DNA from: Glutamicibacter sp. PS
GTDB taxonomy: Bacteria > Actinomycetota > Actinomycetes > Actinomycetales > Micrococcaceae
Direction: 5' to 3'
Length of the DNA stretch: 64,000 nucleotides
Assembly (NCBI GenBank): GCA_031317595.1
Contig: JANCMB010000001.1
Coordinates: forward strand, 248,001 to 312,000
Every line of letters starts with the position of its first letter. Within the stretch, counting starts at the first letter, position 1. Shown in pieces: positions 1 to 8,904 of this stretch. Position numbers and translations under genes: made by a program. Under the pieces are notes generated by a model, which searched no databases, was not told the origin of the DNA, and saw only the letters and a list, made by a program, of their open reading frames with translations.

Positions 1-137
1 ATTTCGCGGCGTAGGGTCATGGTGATGACCGCGTGGCCGTCGGCAACTTCTTGGACTTCGATGCCCATCCATTGCGTGGCGTAGTCATTGGCCAAAATGG
101 CGTGCTGCGTGGCGGGCTGAGCCGGTGCCTCGCTCAT
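1..137 (-). CDS. paaI: Hydroxyphenylacetyl-CoA thioesterase PaaI, N-terminal part (cut by window edge)
   Basis: Only the first 45 codons are inside the window. The reading frame starts with ATG at 135-137, preceded on the minus strand by a good GGAGG ribosome binding site. The visible residues include LANDYATQWMGIEVQE and the start of a TMTLRRE strand, the typical N-terminus of PaaI hotdog-fold thioesterases. The known role of PaaI is to hydrolyse dead-end phenylacetate-pathway CoA thioesters, which releases trapped CoA. The paaABCDE operon about 4 kb away supports the call. The catalytic region is off the edge, so activity cannot be judged. Confidence 0.8.
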   Translation of the reverse strand, partial: MSEAPAQPATQHAILANDYATQWMGIEVQEVADGHAVITMTLRRE

Positions 138-159
138 GGGCAAACCTCCGTGGAATTAT

Positions 160-205
160 TTACCGAACGATCATTAGGTAATAACAAAAGTGTGATCCAC
201 GTCAA
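160..205 (-). promoter_or_regulatory. Promoter and TetR-type operator of paaI
   Basis: On the minus strand a TTGACG -35 element lies at 205-200. A 22-bp imperfect palindrome at 160-181 (TTACCGAACG, then ATCATTAGGTAA) covers the expected -10 and start region, with 18 of 22 positions symmetric. Its core resembles the palindrome at the paaA promoter (12 of 18 aligned positions equal). It also resembles the ACCG...CGGT operators known for PaaR repressors of phenylacetate genes. Assignment to PaaR is inference; the regulator is not in the window. Confidence 0.5.
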
Positions 206-226
206 GGTGCTTTGTCTAGTAGGTGA

Positions 227-1276
227 CTAGCTTCGCGGGCCGCGCGGTAACCCCGCGCTCGCCTGAATGCGTGCCCCAAGCTCACGAATGAAGGGTTCTT
301 TGAAGCGGTTATATTCCATGACTTCACCCTCATCCCCGCGCAGCAGAGCTAAACGTTCGGCAGCCTTCCGCTTAGTGGCGGCATAGGCCTCGCATTCGGG
401 ATGGTGGGTGCGTAGATAGTCGCGAAAGAGCAACATGCGCAGCGGTTCGGTGCTCCCCAGCGAAAAAACATGGATGTTGGCCACGGGCGCGTACTCTTGC
501 GGCCTTGGGCGGAACATCCGATGGGCATACCAGCCGGGTTCGCGGTGCCAGAACAACAATCCCGCATCTTGCAAGGAGGGAACGTAACGTTCTTCGGCGT
601 CGCTATCGGCTACCAGCAAGACAACATCGATCACGTTCTTCGCCGGCAAGCCGGACACGGCGGTGGAACCCACATGTTCAATGGCCAAGGCGCTGTCTCC
701 CAGCGCACGCTCAATCAGCGCCCGCAACCGGGCGAAGTCTTCTGGCCACCGCTCCTGCGGTGGATGAATCTCTACTATGCCAGGCTGGGCAAAGCCTTCG
801 ACCAGCTCGAAGCCACTGGGACCCTTCGGCTGAGTTGCCAGTAACTCTTGGCACGGCAATAGGCAGAGGAAGCGTGGGGTCTGTGGCCACCGCGGATCGG
901 TCGCGGTAGGCACGCAAATAAACCCACGGCGCCGATAGAACTCGAGTGCATCGTCGTCGGTGCGCGCGATAACGTGTGCGCCGCAAGCCTGTTGAACCGC
1001 GCGCACGAGTTCTGTGCCCAGCCCGCGATGTGGGGTCAGAACCGCGAGATACTCGATTTCCACGGCCTCATCGTGCACCCGATGCCAAAAGGCCGTACCG
1101 ATCAGCGCGCCACCCTGGTCAAAGGCCCCGAAGGCCTCGAGGGTGGCGCACCGATCGAGCAACGCCTGCAGGGCCGCCGGAGTTGGCGGATCGGCCGCAC
1201 GCCTGAGTAATTCATGTAATGCCGAATCGTCGCGCCAGCGCACGAAATCCATTGCACGAATAGTGGTCTCGGGCAT
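227..1276 (-). CDS. Fused GNAT acetyltransferase / GrpB-family protein
   Basis: One 349-residue frame joins two domains. Residues about 1-145 are a GNAT N-acetyltransferase domain, with an acetyl-CoA loop HRGLGTEL at 83-90 and a typical ALEFYRRRGF near 110-119. Residues about 165-335 are a GrpB (UPF0157) domain of the nucleotidyltransferase superfamily, with EHVGSTAV at 200-207, GLPAKNVIDV directly after it, and a late FRDYLRTHH motif. GrpB domains are usually separate proteins of about 170-190 residues, so this is a full-length fusion, not a truncated piece. Substrates of both halves are unknown. The gene lies 14 bp downstream of ptrB on the same strand and may share its transcript. Confidence 0.8.
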   Translation of the reverse strand: MPETTIRAMDFVRWRDDSALHELLRRAADPPTPAALQALLDRCATLEAFGAFDQGGALIGTAFWHRVHDEAVEIEYLAVLTPHRGLGTELVRAVQQACGAHVIARTDDDALEFYRRRGFICVPTATDPRWPQTPRFLCLLPCQELLATQPKGPSGFELVEGFAQPGIVEIHPPQERWPEDFARLRALIERALGDSALAIEHVGSTAVSGLPAKNVIDVVLLVADSDAEERYVPSLQDAGLLFWHREPGWYAHRMFRPRPQEYAPVANIHVFSLGSTEPLRMLLFRDYLRTHHPECEAYAATKRKAAERLALLRGDEGEVMEYNRFKEPFIRELGARIQASAGLPRGPRS

Positions 1277-1290
1277 AGCAGGTGGGTTCC

Positions 1291-3447
1291 CTAGTGCTCG
1301 GCGCCGGGATTCAGACCCAACGCGTCAAGGGCAAAGGCATAGTCCCAGGCCCGCGTCTTCCAACCTTCATATCGTCCGGAAGCACCTCCGTGGCCCCCGT
1401 CCATTTCGGTCTTCAAGACGATCGGGGCGTCGCCGGTCGTGACCTCGCGCAACTTGGCCACCCACTTCGCTGGCTCGACGTAGAGCACGCGCGTGTCATG
1501 TAGCGAGGTGACCGCGGCAATCCGTGGATAGGGCACTGCCGCGATATTTTCATAGGGCGAGTAGGACTTCATGTAGCGATACACCTCTTCATCGGTGATC
1601 GGGTTACCCCACTCCTCCCATTCCAAGGCCGAAAGCGGCAGCTCGGGGTCCAGGATGGTGTTCAGTGCATCGACGAAAGGCACTTGCGCGATCACTGCGG
1701 TATAGAGGGAGGGGGCCAGGTTGCAGATCGCGCCCATCAGTAGCCCACCGGCCGAACCGCCTAGGGCGACGATCCGCTGCGGATCGGCCCATCCGGTGCC
1801 AATAAGGTGCTCGGTGGCTGCAATGAAGTCGGTGAAGGTGTTCTTCTTGGCTAGCTTTTTACCCTCGAGGTACCAATTGCGGCCGAGCTCGCCACCACCG
1901 CGGATATGCGCAATGACGAAGACCACGCCGCGGTCGAGCAGGCTTAGCCGTGGAATGCCGAAGCCCGGGTCCATGGATACTTCGTAGGAGCCATAGCCAT
2001 AAATGAGTACCGGGCGGGGCGTGGAGGCGTCCACATCCGCGCGTCGCAGGATGGTCAATGGAATTTTGGTGCCGTCGGTTGCGGTGGCCCATTCGCGGGT
2101 GGCGAGATAGTTCTGCGGGTCATAGTTATTGACCGGAGTCTGCTTGCGCAACACAAGCTCGTCGGTGGTTAGCCAGTAGTCATATACACGAGCCGGGGTG
2201 AAGTCCGAGGTATAGCTGATCCGGATCAGCGGTGCCTCCAGATTAGCCATCACTGGGGAGGCGGTGAATAATTCTTCGCCGAAGTCCGGTTCACTGACCG
2301 GACGCTGTTGGTCGGTACCAAGGTGCTCCAGCGGTAGGAGTTGGACCCGCTCGCAGGTATCGCGTCGCACGGCGAGCACCACATGACTGGAGGTCAGTAG
2401 CGTTCCTTCGAGCTTGACGTCGTCGCGGTGGGATACGAGGGTGCGCCAGCTGCTGGGGTCGGTGTCCACGCCCAGTTCATCGAGCATGGCCAACGACAGC
2501 ATGTTATTCGGCGCCTGATAGTCATGGGTGATGATCGCCTGGGCGGGAGTCTGTGCGGTCAGTTCCACCGAATGCAACAGGCGCAGACTACGCGGGACCA
2601 GAAGCCGGACGGTGGCCTGCGGGTCGGTGAGATCCAGCGCGCTGGTTTCGGCGTACTCGGAGTTGCCGCTGGAGATCAGCAACTGTCGCTTATCGGCGCT
2701 CAAATCGAAACCGAGCCACATACCCGGATCGTCCTCTTGGAATACGAGCTCGTCGCTGGCTGGATCGGTACCTAGTACGTGGACCTTGATTTGATGCGGT
2801 CGCCAGGTGTCGTCGACCACGGTGTAATAGATCCGTTGGGCGTCGGGGGAGAAGGCCAGGCCGTAGAAGACACCCTCAATTACGTCGGGTAGCAGCTGTC
2901 CGGTGCGCAGATCCTTGATGTAGAGCGTGAATCGCTCGTCACCGGTGGTGTCGATGCAGTATGCCAGCAGGTTGGTGTCCTGGCTGATGCTCATCCCGCC
3001 GAGGGCGAAAAAGCTGTGTCCCTCGGCCAGTTCGTTACCATCGATGAGAATTTCTTCGCCCTCGATGGTGGTCTCGGCACTAATGGTTGGTGGGGTCCAG
3101 TCGGCGGTGGGGTTGCCGGTATCGGCGGCGCGTAGTCGGCACTGAATGGTGTAGGGCTTGCCTTCTACGGAGCGCGTGTAGTACCACCAGCCGCGTCGTC
3201 GAGCTGGGACGGAGAGATCGGTTTCCACGGTGCGGGCCTTGATCTCGTTGAAGATGTCTTCACGCAACTGTTGCTGGTTTGCGGTGACGGCGTCTGTGTA
3301 GGCGTTTTCGCGTTCGAGATGCTCGATGACTTCGGGATCCTGCTTGTTACGGAGCCATTCGTAGTCATCGGTGAAAGTGTCACCGTGATGCACGCGGGAG
3401 GTGGGAACCTTTTTAGCCACCGGGGCCACAATCGTTTCGCTCGTCAT
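1291..3447 (-). CDS. ptrB: Oligopeptidase B (prolyl oligopeptidase family, S9A)
   Basis: This is a cytosolic serine peptidase that cleaves short peptides after basic residues in known family members. The N-terminal part is the beta-propeller (YEWLRNKQDPEV near the start, typical of the family). The C-terminal alpha/beta hydrolase domain has the nucleophile in GGSAGG (Ser about 571), the acid in LHDTRV (Asp about 657) and the His in GGHGG (about 692), numbered from an upstream in-frame ATG at 3465. The length of 718-724 residues is normal. I chose the ATG at 3447 (MTSETIV); neither start has a clear ribosome binding site. No signal peptide is present. Confidence 0.9.
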   Translation of the reverse strand: MTSETIVAPVAKKVPTSRVHHGDTFTDDYEWLRNKQDPEVIEHLERENAYTDAVTANQQQLREDIFNEIKARTVETDLSVPARRRGWWYYTRSVEGKPYTIQCRLRAADTGNPTADWTPPTISAETTIEGEEILIDGNELAEGHSFFALGGMSISQDTNLLAYCIDTTGDERFTLYIKDLRTGQLLPDVIEGVFYGLAFSPDAQRIYYTVVDDTWRPHQIKVHVLGTDPASDELVFQEDDPGMWLGFDLSADKRQLLISSGNSEYAETSALDLTDPQATVRLLVPRSLRLLHSVELTAQTPAQAIITHDYQAPNNMLSLAMLDELGVDTDPSSWRTLVSHRDDVKLEGTLLTSSHVVLAVRRDTCERVQLLPLEHLGTDQQRPVSEPDFGEELFTASPVMANLEAPLIRISYTSDFTPARVYDYWLTTDELVLRKQTPVNNYDPQNYLATREWATATDGTKIPLTILRRADVDASTPRPVLIYGYGSYEVSMDPGFGIPRLSLLDRGVVFVIAHIRGGGELGRNWYLEGKKLAKKNTFTDFIAATEHLIGTGWADPQRIVALGGSAGGLLMGAICNLAPSLYTAVIAQVPFVDALNTILDPELPLSALEWEEWGNPITDEEVYRYMKSYSPYENIAAVPYPRIAAVTSLHDTRVLYVEPAKWVAKLREVTTGDAPIVLKTEMDGGHGGASGRYEGWKTRAWDYAFALDALGLNPGAEH

Positions 3448-3661
3448 GGCACTATTCAAGCGCATTCAGCCCGTATGCGGTGTGCAGTTTTCTCAGCGCT
3501 GAAAGCCAATGGGGACGTTGTGGGTGGTTCCACGATCTATGTCACATTCATTGAAGCTTCAATTATCTGCGGGTAGGGTGGAGGTGTACTCGTTGATTTG
3601 GCGAGTGCGCGCATAAACACCCGCACCTGATGCTCACCTCGTCGACCGAAAGATCGAAGTT

Positions 3662-4111
3662 ATGAACACCGTACGCAATAACGCTGCGCTCCCATCCCTC
3701 GGACTACTTATCCTGCGCCTAGGGCTAGGTGTTGTTTTTGCAGCCCATGGATGGCAGAAATTTTTCCAGTTTACCCTCGAGGGTGCCGCTGGTGCCTTTG
3801 CCCAGATGGGTGTGCCCGCCGCGGAGTTCGTGGCCCCACTCGCAGCCACCTTGGAGCTGGCCGGTGGCGTGGCGCTGATTCTAGGCGTGGCAACTCGCAT
3901 CGTCGGCATCCTGTTGGGGGTCGAGATGTTGGTGGCCGGGGTGCTGGTGCACCTTCCGGCCGGTATGTTCGTGGCCGAAGGTGGAGTGGAGCTCGTGCTG
4001 GTGCTTGCGGTGGGTGCTTTGGCGCTGGCACTGATTGGTCCGGGTCGCTACGCGGTTGACGCTTTGTTCGTTGGGGGATCAAAGCGTTCCGAGCGGTCGC
4101 TGGCCAGCTAG
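3662..4111 (+). CDS. DoxX family membrane protein
   Basis: The 149-residue protein has about four hydrophobic segments. It begins with the DoxX pattern LILRLGLGVVFAAHGWQK, followed by a GAAGAFAQMG-type loop and a glycine-rich second helix. DoxX proteins are small inner-membrane proteins; some are linked to thiol or sulfur oxidation and to redox defence, but the function of this member cannot be told from sequence. It is a single gene, closed by a strong terminator just before the paa promoter, so it is not part of the paa operon. Confidence 0.8.
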   Translation: MNTVRNNAALPSLGLLILRLGLGVVFAAHGWQKFFQFTLEGAAGAFAQMGVPAAEFVAPLAATLELAGGVALILGVATRIVGILLGVEMLVAGVLVHLPAGMFVAEGGVELVLVLAVGALALALIGPGRYAVDALFVGGSKRSERSLAS

Positions 4112-4128
4112 TCCAGCGTAGGAACAAC

Positions 4129-4165
4129 CCCCCGGAAAACCTCGGTTTTCCGGGGGATTTTCTAT
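4129..4165 (+). terminator. Intrinsic terminator after the DoxX gene
   Basis: A 13-bp perfect stem (CCCCCGGAAAACC paired with GGTTTTCCGGGGG, 2-nt loop) is followed by the T-rich ATTTTCTATTTT. It separates the DoxX gene from the paa promoter directly downstream. Confidence 0.9.
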
Positions 4166-4178
4166 TTTCTGCGACCTG

Positions 4179-4208
4179 TTGACGTGACTGAGGGCACTCC
4201 AATATACT
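4179..4208 (+). promoter_or_regulatory. Sigma-70-type promoter of the paa operon
   Basis: A TTGACG -35 element (4179-4184) and a TATACT -10 element (4203-4208) are separated by 18 bp, with paaA starting 44 bp downstream. Both elements are close to consensus, so the promoter should be strong when not repressed. The last bases of the -10 are the first bases of the operator palindrome. Confidence 0.75.
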
Positions 4209-4223
4209 GAACGAACGGTCAGT
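4206..4223 (+). promoter_or_regulatory. PaaR-like operator overlapping the paa -10 element
   Basis: The 18-bp imperfect palindrome ACTGAACGAACGGTCAGT has 7 of 9 symmetric pairs. It overlaps the -10 element and the expected transcription start, the position for a repressor that blocks initiation. It matches the ACT..CCG..CGG..AGT form described for PaaR repressors, which are released by phenylacetyl-CoA. The related palindrome at 160-181 in front of paaI suggests one shared regulator (inference). Confidence 0.6.
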
Positions 4224-4251
4224 AAATAATTGAACTTCAGTGAGGTGAACC

Positions 4252-5238
4252 ATGGCCGCGACCACACCGCAAAATGCAGGGCTCAGCGCCGTGCCCAGCT
4301 ATGAGCAGGAACAGTCCCAGGCTCGCTTCGATGCACTTATCGAGCAGGATTCGCGTATTGAGCCGCGCGACTGGATGCCCGAGGCCTACCGCAAGACGCT
4401 CACCCGCCAGGTTTCGCAGCACGCGCACTCCGAAATTATTGGAATGCAGCCAGAAGCTAACTGGATCACCCGCGCTCCATCGTTAAAGCGCAAGTCCATC
4501 CTCATGGCCAAGGTGCAAGATGAGGCTGGACACGGCCTCTACCTGTACTCGGCCGCCGAGACGCTAGGAACGCCCCGCGACGAGTTGAACGATCAGCTAA
4601 TGAGTGGACGGGCGAAGTACTCGTCGATCTTCAATTACCCGGCTCGTTCGTGGGCCGACATGGGGGCCATCGGCTGGCTCGTCGATGGCGCCGCAATCGC
4701 CAACCAGGTGCCGCTGTGTCGCGCCTCGTACGGACCGTACGGTCGAGCCATGGTGCGAATCTGCAAGGAAGAATCATTCCACCAGCGTCAGGGCTTTGAG
4801 ATTCTCCTGGCGCTCTCTCGGGGCACCGAGGCGCAGCGCAAGATGGCTCAAGACGCGATCAACCGTTTCTACGAGCCGTCGCTGATGATGTTTGGGCCAC
4901 CGGATGAGCAGTCGCCCAACTCGGCACAGTCGATGGCGTGGAAGATCAAGCGCTTCTCCAACGATGAGTTGCGTCAGCGCTTCGTCGGCATGATCGCCGA
5001 GCAGGTCAAGGTGCTGGGCATGACGCTGCCGGATCCGGAGCTACGTTTCGACGAAGAGACCGGCCGGTGGATCCACAAGGAACTGAACTGGGATGAATTC
5101 ATGGCCGTGATCAAGGGCAATGGTCCAATGAACTCGCACCGACTCGAACGTCGCCGCGAAGCCCACCGCGAAGGTGCCTGGGTGCGCGAAGCCGCCGCCG
5201 CCTACGCCCGCAAGTACGAGAACAGCGAGGTCGCCTAA
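4252..5238 (+). CDS. paaA: Phenylacetyl-CoA 1,2-epoxidase subunit PaaA (catalytic)
   Basis: This is the catalytic subunit of the multicomponent monooxygenase that converts phenylacetyl-CoA to ring 1,2-epoxyphenylacetyl-CoA. The di-iron carboxylate ligands are visible: Glu61 region, the EAGH motif at 91-94, and EESFH at 173-177. Length (328 residues) is normal for the family. The ATG follows a GAGGTG ribosome binding site. paaB starts 2 bp after the stop, and the five genes paaA to paaE form one tight operon behind the promoter and operator at 4179-4223. Confidence 0.97.
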   Translation: MAATTPQNAGLSAVPSYEQEQSQARFDALIEQDSRIEPRDWMPEAYRKTLTRQVSQHAHSEIIGMQPEANWITRAPSLKRKSILMAKVQDEAGHGLYLYSAAETLGTPRDELNDQLMSGRAKYSSIFNYPARSWADMGAIGWLVDGAAIANQVPLCRASYGPYGRAMVRICKEESFHQRQGFEILLALSRGTEAQRKMAQDAINRFYEPSLMMFGPPDEQSPNSAQSMAWKIKRFSNDELRQRFVGMIAEQVKVLGMTLPDPELRFDEETGRWIHKELNWDEFMAVIKGNGPMNSHRLERRREAHREGAWVREAAAAYARKYENSEVA

Positions 5239-5240
5239 CC

Positions 5241-5528
5241 ATGAGCAGCAACACCTGGCCCTTGTGGGAAGTCTTTGTTCGTTCGGCCCGCGGCCTGTCG
5301 CATGTGCACGCTGGCTCACTACACGCCCCGGATGCCGAGATGGCGGTGCGTAACGCCCGCGACCTCTACACCCGCCGCAATGAGGGCATTTCCCTGTGGG
5401 TTGTGCGCTCGGAAGACATCATTACCTCGGATCCCGATGAAAAGGATTCATTCTTCGAATCCCCACAGGGTAAGGACTACCGCCACGCGACCTATTACAA
5501 GGCCAGCGAGGGAGTGAAGCACCTGTGA
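5241..5528 (+). CDS. paaB: Phenylacetyl-CoA epoxidase subunit PaaB
   Basis: This small subunit of 95 residues is the normal PaaB size. It contains the family pattern WEVFVRSARGLSHVHAGSLH near the N-terminus and DAEMAVRNARDLYTRR after it. PaaB bridges subunits in the epoxidase complex and is needed for activity; it has no catalytic metal. Its stop overlaps the start of paaC by 4 bases, so translation of the two is probably coupled. Confidence 0.95.
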   Translation: MSSNTWPLWEVFVRSARGLSHVHAGSLHAPDAEMAVRNARDLYTRRNEGISLWVVRSEDIITSDPDEKDSFFESPQGKDYRHATYYKASEGVKHL

Positions 5529-6385
5529 ACCACGACGAACTGGATGCAACGCTCGATAGCTTCGGCGACGCCCTGGCATCGGCCACCCGCGTGACCCCGG
5601 GCAACGCCTTGCGCCCCGAAGACATTGCGGTCGACGGGGTCGTTCCCGACGAAGACCTGGCCCAGTACGCCCTGCGCTTGGGCGATGACGCCCTGATTTT
5701 GGCTCAGCGCCTCTCGCACTGGATCTCCCGTGCCCCGGAGCTTGAAGAAGACGTGGCCTTGGGGAATATCGCCCTCGATGTGCTCGGCCATGCCCGTTCC
5801 TTCCTCACCTATGCCGGCTTGGCGTGGGATAAAACGGAAGACGATCTGGCTTACTGGCGTGAAGAGGAAGAGTTCACCTCGTTGCACATCGTTGAGCAGC
5901 CCAACGGTGATTTCGGAGTAACCATCACCCGGCAGCTGATCATTTCGATCTACCAGTACCTGTTGTATTCAAAGCTCGCGGCATCGGCCGACCCCACCCT
6001 CGCGGCCATTGCCGCGAAGGCGGTCAAAGAGGTGGACTACCACCGCGACCATGCCACGCAGTGGACCCGACGCCTCGGACTGGGCACCGAAGAATCCGCG
6101 CAGCGTATGCGGCACGCACTGGAAATCCTCTGGCCCTATGTCGATGAAATGTTCCAGGACGAAGCCCTGCATGAGCGTCTGGGCGACCGTGCGGTCTTAC
6201 CTTCGAGCCTGCGCGAGGACTGGGAACAGCAGATTACCCAGGTTCTCACCGACGCTGGACTCGAAGTTCCGCAGGTGGGCATGGCCATGGCTCGTGGACG
6301 CAGCGGAGAACACTCCGAGCACTTGGGGTACATCCTCGCCGAAATGCAGGTACTGGCCCGCAAGCACCCCGGCGCAAGCTGGTAG
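5525..6385 (+). CDS. paaC: Phenylacetyl-CoA epoxidase structural subunit PaaC
   Basis: PaaC pairs with PaaA in the epoxidase core and has a ferritin-like fold without a working di-iron site. The sequence shows LGDDALILAQRLSHW and LDVLGHARSF near residues 55-95, and VDYHRDHATQW in the middle; both are family hallmarks. The GTG start overlaps the paaB stop. The 286-residue length is slightly longer than the E. coli protein because of an N-terminal extension of about 35 residues. Confidence 0.95.
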   Translation: MNHDELDATLDSFGDALASATRVTPGNALRPEDIAVDGVVPDEDLAQYALRLGDDALILAQRLSHWISRAPELEEDVALGNIALDVLGHARSFLTYAGLAWDKTEDDLAYWREEEEFTSLHIVEQPNGDFGVTITRQLIISIYQYLLYSKLAASADPTLAAIAAKAVKEVDYHRDHATQWTRRLGLGTEESAQRMRHALEILWPYVDEMFQDEALHERLGDRAVLPSSLREDWEQQITQVLTDAGLEVPQVGMAMARGRSGEHSEHLGYILAEMQVLARKHPGASW

Positions 6386-6422
6386 ATAAAACCAATCAAC
6401 ATCAAGGACCCGGGCGGAGGTT

Positions 6423-6923
6423 ATGAACGCAGTAGAGCAGCGTAGCCGCGAGGAACTGATCGCGCTAGCAGCGACGGTCAATGATCCGGAAATTCCGGTA
6501 CTGTCCATCAACGATTTGGGCATCCTACGCGATGTCCAAATGTTGCAGGACGGCACCGTGCGCGTGACCATAACCCCCACCTACTCGGGGTGCCCAGCGA
6601 TGGATGTGATCACTTCGGACCTACACGAGGTGTTTACCAACGCTGGCTACCCCCGGGTAGAGGTCAAACTCGTCTTGAGCCCTGCGTGGAGTACGGACTG
6701 GATGAGTGAGGAAGGCAAACGCAAACTGACCGAATACGGCATTGCCGCCCCTACCGGCACCGGGCATGCAGGCCCGGTGACCTTGGGCCTGAGCGTTAAA
6801 TGCCCGCGCTGCCACTCACTGAACACTCGTGAACTCGCTCGCTTCGGCTCGACCTCCTGCAAGGCGCTCTACACCTGCAAAGACTGCCTGGAACCCTTCG
6901 ACTACTTCAAGGTGCTCTCATGA
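6423..6923 (+). CDS. paaD: Phenylacetate pathway Fe-S assembly-type protein PaaD
   Basis: The first 100 residues form a MIP18/DUF59 domain (NDPEIPVLSINDLGIL and TPTYSGCPAMDVI). The C-terminal 50 residues carry two CxxC pairs (CPRC and CKDC) plus a further Cys, the zinc- or cluster-binding tail typical of PaaD. PaaD is needed for a functional epoxidase and is thought to help mature the iron-sulfur cluster of PaaE or the di-iron site. A purine-rich GGGCGGAGG site precedes the ATG. The stop overlaps paaE by 4 bases. Confidence 0.93.
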   Translation: MNAVEQRSREELIALAATVNDPEIPVLSINDLGILRDVQMLQDGTVRVTITPTYSGCPAMDVITSDLHEVFTNAGYPRVEVKLVLSPAWSTDWMSEEGKRKLTEYGIAAPTGTGHAGPVTLGLSVKCPRCHSLNTRELARFGSTSCKALYTCKDCLEPFDYFKVLS

Positions 6924-8080
6924 CCGAACAGACCACATCCGCGCGTCGCCGCGCCGCCTTTCACCGCCTGACCGTTTCACAGGTACGGCGGCTGACCAAG
7001 GATTCCATCGAAGTCACCTTCGCCATCCCAGAAGAGCTCTCGGATGAATACGACTACGTGGCCGGCCAGTATGTGGCCCTGCGCAAAGAATTGCCCAACG
7101 CCGAGGGGCAACTACAGGAAGTGCGCCGCTCCTACTCCATCTGCGCCGCACCGACCGGTAGCGAAATCAAGGTAGCTATCAAGCGCGACCTCGGCGGTAT
7201 CTTCTCCACCTGGGCCAACGAAGAGCTAACCGCCGGTGACGAAATCGACGTGATGAGCCCGGCCGGCGCATTTATTTCCAAACACAAGCTCACCGGGATG
7301 AACGATCCGAGTTCCGTAGACACCGAAACTCAGGATCAATTCGTCGCCGTCGCTGCCGGCAGTGGCATCACACCGGTGCTGGCCATTGCGCGTACCATCC
7401 TGGAAGCCAATGACCATACGCGCTTCGACGTGATCTATGCGAACAAGGCAGCCATGGACGTGATGTTCCTCGAGGAACTAGCCGATCTGAAGGATCGCTA
7501 TCCGTCCCGGTTGGCCCTACACCACGTGCTCAGTAGGGAACAGCGCATTTCGCCGCTGCTCTCGGGCCGTATTGATGCGGAGAAGCTAACCACCCTGCTC
7601 AACACCGTGGTTCAGGCGCCGAACGTCGACGAATGGTTCCTCTGCGGCCCCTTCGAACTGGTGCAGCTGGTGCGCGATCAGCTATCGGCCCTGGACGTTC
7701 CGGCCGAAAAGGTACGTTTCGAGCTGTTTACCACCGGGGAACCGAATCGGCCCGAGGGCCAGATCGGGCGCCCGGTCGTGGTGGCCGAGGACGAAGAAGC
7801 CTTCGAAATCAGCTTCAATTTGGACGGGCTTAAGGGCGAGGTGCGCTCGCCGGTGGCCGCCAACGAGACGGTGCTCAACGCGGCACTGCGCGTCCGTCCG
7901 GATGTGCCCTTCGCCTGCGCGGGTGGCGTCTGCGGTACCTGCCGCGCCAAGGTCACCAGCGGCTCGGTTACGATGGCGGAGAACTACGCGCTGGAGCCGG
8001 AGGAAGTAGAGCAGGGATATGTGCTGACCTGTCAGTCCCACCCAACCACTGAAAAGCTCAGCGTCGATTTCGACGCCTAA
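6920..8080 (+). CDS. paaE: Phenylacetyl-CoA epoxidase reductase PaaE
   Basis: This electron-transfer subunit passes electrons from NADPH through FAD and a 2Fe-2S cluster to the PaaAC di-iron site. The order of domains is FAD-binding (RRSYSICAAP near residue 70), nucleotide-binding (VAAGSGITPVLA near 145), and a C-terminal plant-type ferredoxin with the CAGGVCGTC cluster motif near 330-340 and a last Cys in VLTCQSHP. The length of 386 residues is slightly above the E. coli protein. The ATG overlaps the paaD stop. Confidence 0.96.
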   Translation: MTEQTTSARRRAAFHRLTVSQVRRLTKDSIEVTFAIPEELSDEYDYVAGQYVALRKELPNAEGQLQEVRRSYSICAAPTGSEIKVAIKRDLGGIFSTWANEELTAGDEIDVMSPAGAFISKHKLTGMNDPSSVDTETQDQFVAVAAGSGITPVLAIARTILEANDHTRFDVIYANKAAMDVMFLEELADLKDRYPSRLALHHVLSREQRISPLLSGRIDAEKLTTLLNTVVQAPNVDEWFLCGPFELVQLVRDQLSALDVPAEKVRFELFTTGEPNRPEGQIGRPVVVAEDEEAFEISFNLDGLKGEVRSPVAANETVLNAALRVRPDVPFACAGGVCGTCRAKVTSGSVTMAENYALEPEEVEQGYVLTCQSHPTTEKLSVDFDA

Positions 8081-8100
8081 GCGCGAAGCGGGAGCAATTA

Positions 8101-8886
8101 ATGATTGAGCTTGAGATCCGTGAGGGCATCGCCCATGTCACGCTAAACGCACCGAAGAAAATGAACGCGCTGGACGTGCAGGCGCTGGCGGAGCTGTCCG
8201 ACGCCTATGACCGGGCGGCAGCAGGGGTGGCTACCGGAGAAGTCCGAGCCCTGGTGCTACGCGGTGAAGGCCGTGCCTTTTGCGCGGGGCGTGACATTTC
8301 GGCGGTTGATCCAGCGAACGACGACGTGATGGGTTACCTCGATGGCACGGTGCAACCGTTGCTGGAGCAGATGTCCGCCTTCCCGGCGCCCACCTTTGCA
8401 CTAGTCCACGGTGCCTGCCTCGGTGTCGGCTTAGGGCTCGCCGTGGCCAGTGACGTCGTCTACGTGGCGGAAGATGCCAAGATCGGCTCACCATTCGCCA
8501 ATCTTGGGGCAACGCTGGACTCCGGCGGCCACTGGTTGTTCACCGAGCGACTCGGTGCGCACCGAACGCTGGACCTGATTTACACCGCCGAACTCATCTC
8601 CGGTGCCGAGGCCGTGAAGGCCGGGCTGTTCTCGCGGTCTTTTGCGTCCGAGGAACTGGTTGAGCAAGGCCTAGCGATCATCACCAAGGTGGCGCGTGGA
8701 GCCACCGAAGCCTTCGTGGCTTCCAAAGAGCTTGTGGCACAGATTCGGGATCAGCGGGTGGGTCTCTGGGCCTCGATGCGTGCCGAAAACAAGGCGCAGA
8801 CCGCGTTGTGCGACACCGCCGACTACGCCGAGGGTTTCAAGGCCTTTCAGGAGAAGCGCCCACCGGTCTTCACCGGAGGTCACTGA
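8101..8886 (+). CDS. paaG: Enoyl-CoA hydratase/isomerase, probably PaaG
   Basis: This is a crotonase-fold protein of 261 residues. It has the oxyanion-hole segments GRAFCAGRD (near 60) and GACLGVGLGLAVASD (near 103), then LDSGGHWLF, where the Asp fits the catalytic acid of PaaG (IPDCGGTWLL in E. coli). The C-terminal TADYAEGFKAFQEKRPPVF also matches PaaG better than PaaF. PaaG isomerises the ring epoxide to an oxepin. The gene starts 20 bp after paaE and ends the operon. PaaF or a generic hydratase is the alternative. The rest of the pathway (paaZ, paaH, paaJ, paaK) is not in the window. Confidence 0.75.
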   Translation: MIELEIREGIAHVTLNAPKKMNALDVQALAELSDAYDRAAAGVATGEVRALVLRGEGRAFCAGRDISAVDPANDDVMGYLDGTVQPLLEQMSAFPAPTFALVHGACLGVGLGLAVASDVVYVAEDAKIGSPFANLGATLDSGGHWLFTERLGAHRTLDLIYTAELISGAEAVKAGLFSRSFASEELVEQGLAIITKVARGATEAFVASKELVAQIRDQRVGLWASMRAENKAQTALCDTADYAEGFKAFQEKRPPVFTGGH

Positions 8887-8904
8887 GCGCCACACTACAC
8901 CAAC

